Source of the DNA: Candidatus Nomurabacteria bacterium
Lineage (GTDB): Bacteria > Patescibacteriota > Minisyncoccia > Phycocordibacterales > UBA9973
Direction of reading: 5' to 3'
Assembly (NCBI GenBank): GCA_023267415.1
Contig: JAHFNM010000009.1
Location: 9,445-21,601 of the forward strand
Length of the DNA: 12,157 nt
Part shown: piece by piece, positions 1 through 4,828 of the stretch
How positions within the stretch are numbered: position 1 is the first letter of the stretch
How the letters are laid out: every line of letters starts with the position of its first letter
Position numbers and translations under genes: made by a program
Notes under the pieces: model-generated
What the model saw: the letters and a program-made list of their open reading frames with translations, nothing else
Database searches by the model: none
What the model was told of the DNA's origin: nothing

Positions 1-1
1 T

Positions 2-631
2 GGCGGCGCAGAAGTATGGGCAAAAGCAGAAAGCGCATTGCAAAAACTCATGGAAGACAGAGGTGTGACCTGGATCGACGGACTCGGCGAGGCTGCATTC
101 TACGGCCCAAAGATTGACTTCATCGCAAAGGATTCGATCGGACGCGTACTGCAAGTCGCAACCATTCAGCTCGACTTCAACCAGCCAAAAAATTTCGGCC
201 TCTACTGCATCAATGAAAAAGGAGAAAAAGAACAAGTGGTCATGATCCACGCGGCGATCATGGGCTCGATCGAACGCTTTATGTCCACGCTCATCGAACA
301 CCTCGCCGGAAACTTCCCTCTCTGGCTTTCGCCAACACAGGTCACTGTTGTGCCCGTACTCGAAGAGCACGAAGCCTACGGACAAGAGATCCTAAAAACA
401 CTGAAAGAGAAGGGCATCCGCGCAAAGCTTGATATGGGCAAAGACTCGCTCGGCAAGCGTATTCGAAATGCAAAGACCGTGAAAGTGCCGTATGTAATCG
501 TTGTCGGAGATAAGGAAAAAGATTCTGGAACACTCACTGTGGAAACCCGCGGCGACAAGCTTGAGGGAATCACTCTCGAAGACGTTACAAAGCGACTCGA
601 AAAAGAGATAGCGGGAAAAACATTAGACTAG
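2..631 (+). CDS. thrS: Threonine--tRNA ligase, C-terminal part (5' end outside window)
   Basis: ThrRS charges tRNA-Thr with threonine in the cytoplasm. The reading frame is open from base 2, so the gene begins before the window; a TTG at 38 is only an internal leucine codon. About 209 of the usual ~640 residues are visible. They include the class II catalytic end, with FYGPKIDF, TIQLDF, and the motif 3 segment IMGSIERF whose Arg contacts ATP. The His of VMIH matches a zinc ligand of the E. coli enzyme. From about base 330 the anticodon-binding domain follows (VTVVPVLEEHEAYGQ, then GKRIRNAKTVKVPYVIVVGDKE). The residue after the zinc His is Ala where E. coli has Arg (HAA instead of HRA), a minor variation. 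The gene stops with TAG just before a strong hairpin terminator and converges on the next gene. Identification is firm. Confidence 0.97.
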   Translation, partial: GGAEVWAKAESALQKLMEDRGVTWIDGLGEAAFYGPKIDFIAKDSIGRVLQVATIQLDFNQPKNFGLYCINEKGEKEQVVMIHAAIMGSIERFMSTLIEHLAGNFPLWLSPTQVTVVPVLEEHEAYGQEILKTLKEKGIRAKLDMGKDSLGKRIRNAKTVKVPYVIVVGDKEKDSGTLTVETRGDKLEGITLEDVTKRLEKEIAGKTLD

Positions 632-642
632 CCGGTAAAAAG

Positions 643-674
643 AAACGCATCCGTATTGCACGGATGCGTTTTTT
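643..674. terminator. Bidirectional rho-independent terminator between thrS and the orphan gene
   Basis: A perfect 12-bp stem starting AAACGCATCCGT pairs 643-654 with 660-671 around the 5-nt loop ATTGC. A T-run follows on the plus strand (669-674). On the minus strand the stem is followed by TTTCTTTTTA, so it can end both converging transcripts. Confidence 0.9.
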
Positions 675-685
675 CATTGTTTAAT

Positions 686-1168
686 TCAATCACCTGCAGG
701 TTCTGTGGGATAATATAAAAGAGTTCGGATGGTGCTCATCATATGAGCACCATGAACACTCATAACTATTTTTTTATACACGTCAAAATCTTTAAAATTA
801 TCTTTTTTCCTAATGTCCTTGCTCTCGCAGTACCCGATTGAGATATATTCTTTCTCAACATTGCAGTTCAAATAAAATTCTGAATCATTTATTAAATTCT
901 CAGCAACAACGTGATCTGGTTTTGAATCAAGATAGAGCGTCGGTGCTTTTTGGCAAAATACAAAGATTACCCCATTTTGACCAAATAAATACGGTACATA
1001 CAGAACGTAGGCACCGGCGGTCTCATAATCAGGATTCGTATATCCTAAAAGTTCTGCATTATCATACGAATGACCGTTATGCCAGACACGTCCCTTGTTT
1101 AGATAGCAAATTCCTTTATTCTTCTTAACCAACTGATCAAAAAGTTCCTTTATGACGTTTCTGTCCAT
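686..1168 (-). CDS. Hypothetical protein, 160 aa, AT-rich orphan
   Basis: I do not recognise a family. The frame can be opened 18 codons earlier at a TTG (1222), but that TTG is part of a good -35 box (TTGACA) whose -10 also lies inside the extension. I therefore place the start at the ATG at 1168, giving a protein beginning MDRNVIKELFDQLVKKNKG. The product looks soluble, with no signal peptide or clear membrane segment. It is rich in aromatic residues and Asn/Lys and contains several Cys. The middle (GAYVLYVPYLFGQNGVIFVF) looks like alternating beta strands. The gene is visibly richer in A+T than thrS or gyrB, which suits recent acquisition. It is monocistronic, with its own promoter and a shared terminator downstream. 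There is no clear Shine-Dalgarno site. Near the 3' end the coding sequence holds a perfect 11-bp inverted repeat (729-753). Confidence 0.65.
   Translation of the reverse strand: MDRNVIKELFDQLVKKNKGICYLNKGRVWHNGHSYDNAELLGYTNPDYETAGAYVLYVPYLFGQNGVIFVFCQKAPTLYLDSKPDHVVAENLINDSEFYLNCNVEKEYISIGYCESKDIRKKDNFKDFDVYKKIVMSVHGAHMMSTIRTLLYYPTEPAGD
729..753. repeat. Perfect inverted repeat, 11-bp arms, 3-nt spacer
   Basis: ATGGTGCTCAT (729-739) is followed by CAT and then by its exact reverse complement (743-753). It lies inside the 3' end of the orphan gene (codons for HGAHMMST). It could be an operator, a hairpin in the mRNA, or coincidence within coding sequence. It has no T-tract, so it is not an intrinsic terminator. 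Confidence 0.6.
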
Positions 1169-1193
1169 GATAAATAGGTTTTGTTTGAAATAT

Positions 1194-1222
1194 ATACTAG
1201 CTATACCTCCCACAATTGTCAA
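1194..1222 (-). promoter_or_regulatory. Sigma70-type promoter for the orphan gene
   Basis: On the minus strand a consensus -35 TTGACA (1222-1217) is followed by exactly 17 bp and then TAGTAT (1199-1194, 4 of 6 to TATAAT). An overlapping TATATT lies a few bases on. Transcription would start near 1187, about 19 nt before the ATG at 1168. This argues against the upstream TTG start. Confidence 0.6.
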
Positions 1223-1232
1223 CGTTCGATAT

Positions 1233-1261
1233 TTGACTAAATAAAATAAATATTGTAATTT
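1233..1261 (+). promoter_or_regulatory. Weak promoter candidate for the adenylate-kinase-like gene
   Basis: TTGACT (1233-1238) matches the -35 box in 5 of 6 positions. With a 17-bp spacer the -10 would be TAATTT (1256-1261), a poor match. Start of transcription would be near 1268, leaving a leader of only about 12 nt with no Shine-Dalgarno site. The -35 lies 10 bp from the divergent -35 of the orphan gene. The spacing is good but the -10 is weak. Confidence 0.35.
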
Positions 1262-1269
1262 AATTACAA
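1253..1269. repeat. Small palindrome upstream of the adenylate-kinase-like gene (possible operator)
   Basis: TTGTAATT, one T, then AATTACAA form a perfect 8-bp inverted repeat that ends 10 bp before the ATG at 1280. It overlaps the predicted -10 and start-site region, where a repressor could act. It is AT-rich, so chance is possible. Confidence 0.4.
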
Positions 1270-1279
1270 ATTAGCCATA

Positions 1280-1903
1280 ATGGAAAAATCGTTTCAACTC
1301 CCCGACCTACTCACCATCACCGGACAAAGCGGTGCGGGAAAGAACACTGCCGAAGAGATCATCGCAGAGGTGCATCCCGATCACGTATTTTGCGTATCGA
1401 CAGGGCCGCTCATCAGCGATTATTCAAAATCGAACAAAATATTTTCCAAGGCCATCCATACTCTTAATGTCGCTGGAAAGCTCAGTCCCACATTTTTTGC
1501 AGACGCGCTCGTCATAGGACAGATCATGAATCTGCCTTGGCAGGAAAAACGGAGACTGATCATCTTAAACGGCGGCCCAAGGAAGATGGACCAATTGAAG
1601 CAACTCCTTGAATGGAAGGCATCCGGACTTTTCAATTCGATACACACGCTTCATGTGACTGCAAATGAAGAACTCTGCGCCAATCGCTTGTTCGAACGCA
1701 CAAAAGTGGACAAGCGCGAAGACTTGAGTGTAGACGAACAGCCTGGCGTGCCGGATTGGCAAAAGATCAAAACGAAGATGGAGTGGTGGTCATCCGCCAA
1801 GGATGAGATCATCCAAAATCTCGCATTCCACGGAATGTATCTCACGGTCAACAACGACGGGACCATAGATGACTTGCGTAGACAGATCAAAATGCACTTT
1901 TAG
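1280..1903 (+). CDS. Adenylate-kinase-family nucleotide kinase, divergent
   Basis: This 207-residue cytoplasmic P-loop kinase probably transfers phosphate from ATP to a nucleoside monophosphate. The motifs follow the adenylate kinase order. The P-loop GQSGAGKNT is at 15-23 (compare GxPGxGKGT). VSTGPLI (39-45) is the NMP-binding start (compare STGDLLR), with the usual Arg replaced by a Ser/Asp/Lys segment. VAGKLSPTFFADALV (64-78) matches G-L-V-P. LIILNGGPRKMDQL (93-106) matches the LDGFPR-Q motif, with Asn for Asp and Gly for Phe. RLFERTKVDKREDLS (136-150) stands for the LID arginine region, without a zinc LID. Length fits the family (~180-220). The altered NMP-site residues mean the substrate may not be AMP, so I give no gene symbol. 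ATG is the start, with no visible ribosome binding site. A terminator hairpin follows at once. Confidence 0.8.
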   Translation: MEKSFQLPDLLTITGQSGAGKNTAEEIIAEVHPDHVFCVSTGPLISDYSKSNKIFSKAIHTLNVAGKLSPTFFADALVIGQIMNLPWQEKRRLIILNGGPRKMDQLKQLLEWKASGLFNSIHTLHVTANEELCANRLFERTKVDKREDLSVDEQPGVPDWQKIKTKMEWWSSAKDEIIQNLAFHGMYLTVNNDGTIDDLRRQIKMHF

Positions 1904-1914
1904 TAAAAAGAATC

Positions 1915-1949
1915 AAATCACCGCCTTCATTGGCGGTGATTTTATTTTT
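1915..1949. terminator. Bidirectional rho-independent terminator between kinase and Nudix genes
   Basis: An 11-bp perfect stem starting AAATCACCGCC pairs 1915-1925 with 1932-1942 around the loop TTCATT. TTTATTTTTC follows on the plus strand. On the minus strand the stem is followed by GATTCTTTTTA. The 3' arm touches the TAA stop of the converging Nudix gene at 1942-1944. Confidence 0.88.
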
Positions 1950-2496
1950 CTACACTCTGATTAAATATGGCATCATACGCATCAAGAATTGCCTGATGGG
2001 CATTTTCCTGCACGAGCTGTTCCCTGTCGTATTCAGTCATAGTCGTGTCAGCGTATTCATTCTGTTCGAGACGAAGCGCAGAAATTTCTTCGTTAGAGAG
2101 CGCGATCGAAAAAAGATATGACGCGGTATGACAACCAATGGTTTGCGGAATCTGCTGCCTATCCTTCCATTTATATTCAAAAAATCCGACCGGTATCAAT
2201 CGATCTTCGGTTATATCAAAACCAGTCTCTCTTTTAAAGCACCGTATTGCAGACCCCGCGAGACTCTCGTCCGGATACATGCGCCCGCCAAGCCACCACA
2301 ATCCTGCCATAGGTTTGGCTCTACGCTTCGCAAGATATACGGTTTTGCGCTCCGTGTTTATTGGAAGAATATCCGTACAGAGCGGAACGAAGCACTGTAA
2401 CCCCTCTCCATATGCTTCATCCGAAAGAAACACTCTCGGGATTGGAGAATATCCTTCTTCAACATAGCTTCCTGAAATAATCTTTTGAGGAATCAT
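1942..2496 (-). CDS. Nudix hydrolase with a GDP-mannose mannosyl hydrolase-like box
   Basis: Nudix enzymes hydrolyse nucleoside diphosphate derivatives. Numbered from the upstream TTG (2517), the box is G78-x5-E84-x7-R92-C-F-K-R-E97-T-G99-F. The canonical REUXEEXGU therefore keeps only the last Glu of the catalytic helix; the other two are Cys and Arg. From memory, E. coli GDP-mannose mannosyl hydrolase has the same type of box (GGRVQKDE...ERLTMAELG) and shares the flanking pattern KR-x-x-x-P-x-x-G-x-W-(W/F)...GGR seen here (AKRRAKPMAGLWWLGGR). A sugar-nucleotide substrate is thus possible, but is inferred. I choose the ATG at 2496 (184 aa), because the TTG at 2517 overlaps a possible -10 (TATATT). 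The N-terminal ~35 residues and the acidic C-terminal helix lie outside the Nudix fold. The gene lies downstream of gyrB on the same strand and ends in a shared terminator. Confidence 0.85.
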   Translation of the reverse strand: MIPQKIISGSYVEEGYSPIPRVFLSDEAYGEGLQCFVPLCTDILPINTERKTVYLAKRRAKPMAGLWWLGGRMYPDESLAGSAIRCFKRETGFDITEDRLIPVGFFEYKWKDRQQIPQTIGCHTASYLFSIALSNEEISALRLEQNEYADTTMTEYDREQLVQENAHQAILDAYDAIFNQSVEK

Positions 2497-2515
2497 TCTA
2501 TTTTTTACGAAAATC

Positions 2516-2521
2516 AATATA
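2516..2521 (-). promoter_or_regulatory. Possible -10 box for the Nudix gene
   Basis: TATATT on the minus strand (5 of 6 to consensus) would start transcription near 2509, 13 nt before the ATG at 2496. There is no recognisable -35 at 17 bp, so support is weak. Readthrough from gyrB is the alternative. Confidence 0.28.
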
Positions 2522-2525
2522 GGAT

Positions 2526-2655
2526 TTTAAAACTTTCAGAGACGGATGCAATTCAAGGCGTAAACGAAATTCGTGACCAAAATGTACTGAGACGTACATT
2601 GCGGGAAGGAACTGAGTGCAACAACGCAGAAGTGCGCCATCTATGAAGTTTTAAA
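2526..2655. repeat. 130-bp near-palindromic intergenic element
   Basis: The outer arms TTTAAAACTTTCAGAGA (2526-2542) and TCTATGAAGTTTTAAA (2640-2655) are inverted copies, differing by one gap and one mismatch. Similarity continues inward more loosely (GACGGATGCAATTC against GATGGCGCACTTC read on the other strand). The centre is a perfect 7-bp hairpin, AATGTAC-TGAGAC-GTACATT (2581-2600). The outer arms and the central hairpin share exactly the same centre (2590.5), which speaks for one folded unit. The right arm contains the gyrB stop codon (2651-2653). No ORF fits inside, and no T-tract marks it as an ordinary terminator. It could be a MITE-like dispersed repeat, a structured 3' UTR, or a processing signal. 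Confidence 0.65.
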
Positions 2656-4720
2656 TATCGATGTCGGCAGTTTTAGCATAAGTCTGGATAAATGACTTTC
2701 GTGGAGCAACGTCCGAGCCCATGAGCATGTCGAACACACGGTCGGCTTCGGCGGCGTCTTCGATCATCACCTGTTTGAGGATGCGGCGCTCAGGATCCAT
2801 CGTGGTCTCCCACAATTCTTCGGCGTTCATTTCTCCGAGACCCTTGTAGCGCTGGATGTGCATTTTTGGAGCTTTTTTCACAGCACCTTTTTCTTCGACT
2901 TCTTCAACATCACCTTCCTGCTCACCCGCTCCGTCTTCTTCGGCGCGGCGGATCATTTCGTCGAGATCTTCATTCTGCACGCCCGTGATCTTGAGACGTT
3001 CTTCGTCGGTGTAGCAGTAGAATATTTCCTTGCCTTTCTTGATCTTGTAGAGCGGCGGCTGAGCGATGTAGATGAATCCTCCGTCAATGAGCGGGCGGAA
3101 GTAGCGATAGAAGAGCGTGAGGATGAGCGTGCTGATGTGTGCACCGTCCACGTCCGCATCGGTTGCGATGATGACTTTGTGATAACGGAGTTTTGCGATG
3201 TCGAATGTGTCGCCGATGGCAGTTCCCATTGCCACCACAAGATTGCGGATCTGCTCCGATGCAAGCATCTTGTCGAGGCGAGCACGTTCGATGTTGAGGA
3301 TCTTTCCACGGAGCGGAAGGATCGCCTGGGTGCGTCGGTCGCGTCCGGTCTTTGCCGTACCTCCTGCGGAATCTCCCTCAACGATGAATATTTCAGCTTC
3401 TTCGGCGCTTTTGGTCTGGCAGTCGGCAAGCTTACCTGGAAGCGTCATGCCTTCCATTGCTCCCTTACGGAGAACAGAATCCTTCGCAGCCTTAGCGGCC
3501 TTGCGGGCGCGTACTGCGATGATGACCTTGTTGATGATGGCCTTGGCGTCTTCAGGATGTTCTTCAAGGAAAGCAGCGAATGATTCGCCGAACACGGTAG
3601 CCACAGCCCCTTGTGCCTCTGGCGATCCGAGCTTGCCCTTGGTCTGGCCTTCGAATTGGATCTCGCGAAGCTTGACCGAAACCACTACCGTGAGTCCTTC
3701 AAGCACATCTTCACCGGTGAATGCTCCGTCGGCTTCTTTTACGAATCCCTCTTTCTTTGCGTAGTTGTTGAGCGTGCGCGTGAGCGCCATCTTGAATCCG
3801 GTGATATGCGTTCCTCCTTCAGGGTTGTAGATGTTGTTCGCATACGCGACGATCTTCGAAGAAACGTCATCGGTGTACTGCAATGCAAGCTCCACGAAAA
3901 CATCGTCCTGCTCCTTTTCGATGTAGTAGATGCTGTCGTGGATCGGCTTCTGCGAAAGATTGTAGTATTTTACGAGAGAGATAAGACCTCCTTCGAAATA
4001 GAATGAGTAGTTTGGCAGATCGAGCCCAAGTTCGGAGAACCAGTAGACGTCTTCCAATTTCATCTTGCCTTCATATCCTCGTGCATCAATACAGCGGATG
4101 CGCAAACCCTTCACGAGATACGCCTGTCCGCGGAAATGGTTGACGATGGTTTCCCAAACAAACTGAAGGTCTTTAAAAATTTCAGTGTCCGGTTCGAAAG
4201 TGGTGATCGTACCATGGAGTTTTGAGCTGCCGATCTTTTTGACGGCGGCTTTTTTCTTTCCCTGCGAATATTCCTGCATGTGTATGCCTCCATCGCGGTG
4301 CACTACCACTTGCGTATAGATAGAGAGCGCGTTAACAACCGATGCTCCCACACCGTGCAATCCTCCAGAGACTTTGTATCCTTCACCGCCGAATTTTCCT
4401 CCGGCGTGAAGCGTGGTCATGACTGTTTCAAGCGCAGAGACTTTTGTCTTTGAGTGGACATCTGTAGGAATTCCGCGTCCGTTGTCGGTGATGCGAATTC
4501 GATTGCCCGGAAGCAGGACTGCTTCGATTTCGTTGGCATATCCGCCCATGGCCTCGTCGCGCGAGTTGTCAAAAATTTCCCACACCAAATGATGCAAGCC
4601 TTCGATGCCTGTGCCTCCGATGTACATTCCCGGTCGCTTTCGGACCGGCTCAAGCCCTTCAAGGACTGAAATGTCTTCTGCGCTGTACGCTCCTTCTGCT
4701 CGTTTTTTTGTATCGGCCAT
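2651..4720 (-). CDS. gyrB: DNA gyrase subunit B
   Basis: GyrB supplies the ATPase that drives negative supercoiling with GyrA. The 689-residue protein has the GHKL ATPase first: EIFDNSRDEA with catalytic Glu48 and Mg-binding Asn52, DNGRGIP at 79-85, GGKFGG at 107-112, and SGGLHGVGASVVNAL at 118-132. The transducer domain carries the QTK loop (359-361, followed by GKLGSPEA). The TOPRIM domain has EGDSAGG with Glu449, and DADVDGAH with Asp521, 523 and 525. The C-terminal tail has QRYKGLGEM (623-631) and MDPERR. An acidic, charged insertion (about 584-620, EEDGAGEQEGDVEEVEEKG) precedes the KGLGEM motif, making the protein somewhat longer than the usual ~640 residues. The large insertion of E. 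coli GyrB is absent. ParE is a close relative and cannot be fully excluded, but no parC or gyrA is adjacent. The ATG has no clear Shine-Dalgarno site. A promoter is visible ~67 bp upstream. Confidence 0.95.
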   Translation of the reverse strand: MADTKKRAEGAYSAEDISVLEGLEPVRKRPGMYIGGTGIEGLHHLVWEIFDNSRDEAMGGYANEIEAVLLPGNRIRITDNGRGIPTDVHSKTKVSALETVMTTLHAGGKFGGEGYKVSGGLHGVGASVVNALSIYTQVVVHRDGGIHMQEYSQGKKKAAVKKIGSSKLHGTITTFEPDTEIFKDLQFVWETIVNHFRGQAYLVKGLRIRCIDARGYEGKMKLEDVYWFSELGLDLPNYSFYFEGGLISLVKYYNLSQKPIHDSIYYIEKEQDDVFVELALQYTDDVSSKIVAYANNIYNPEGGTHITGFKMALTRTLNNYAKKEGFVKEADGAFTGEDVLEGLTVVVSVKLREIQFEGQTKGKLGSPEAQGAVATVFGESFAAFLEEHPEDAKAIINKVIIAVRARKAAKAAKDSVLRKGAMEGMTLPGKLADCQTKSAEEAEIFIVEGDSAGGTAKTGRDRRTQAILPLRGKILNIERARLDKMLASEQIRNLVVAMGTAIGDTFDIAKLRYHKVIIATDADVDGAHISTLILTLFYRYFRPLIDGGFIYIAQPPLYKIKKGKEIFYCYTDEERLKITGVQNEDLDEMIRRAEEDGAGEQEGDVEEVEEKGAVKKAPKMHIQRYKGLGEMNAEELWETTMDPERRILKQVMIEDAAEADRVFDMLMGSDVAPRKSFIQTYAKTADIDI

Positions 4721-4767
4721 GAGTGACTAAAAAATGGTTAAAATATCCTTGTTTCGTAAGGGTTAAA

Positions 4768-4783
4768 TGTATATTCCTATACA
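4768..4783. repeat. Small palindrome at the predicted gyrB transcription start
   Basis: TGTATA-TTCC-TATACA gives perfect 6-bp arms. It lies directly after the -10 box of the putative gyrB promoter and spans the expected start site. It could be an operator, or a short hairpin at the 5' end of the leader. Confidence 0.4.
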
Positions 4784-4786
4784 AAG

Positions 4787-4795
4787 AGTATAGCA
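4787..4795 (-). promoter_or_regulatory. Extended -10 promoter for gyrB
   Basis: On the minus strand the sequence is TGCTATACT: a TG dinucleotide one base before TATACT (5 of 6 to TATAAT). That is the extended -10 arrangement, which can work without a good -35, and none is seen. Transcription would start near 4780, giving a 60-nt leader. Confidence 0.5.
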
Positions 4796-4828
4796 CATAT
4801 TGAATCAAAAAACGAGGCAAAAATAAGG

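Noticed and set aside
38..40. TTG at 38 as the start of a short thrS-like gene
   Set aside because: The frame is open upstream to base 2 and encodes GGAEVWAKAESA, matching ThrRS sequence. The gene is simply cut by the window edge.
2858..3583. Long plus-strand ORF of 241 codons opposite gyrB
   Set aside because: It is antisense to the TOPRIM part of gyrB, which has all family motifs. Its translation is low-quality and His/Phe/Asp-rich, with no motif.
4796..4828. Terminator for the Wzy-TPR gene
   Set aside because: T-runs occur on the minus strand (TTATTTTTG, CGTTTTTTG), but no inverted repeat of useful length precedes them. Readthrough into gyrB cannot be ruled out.
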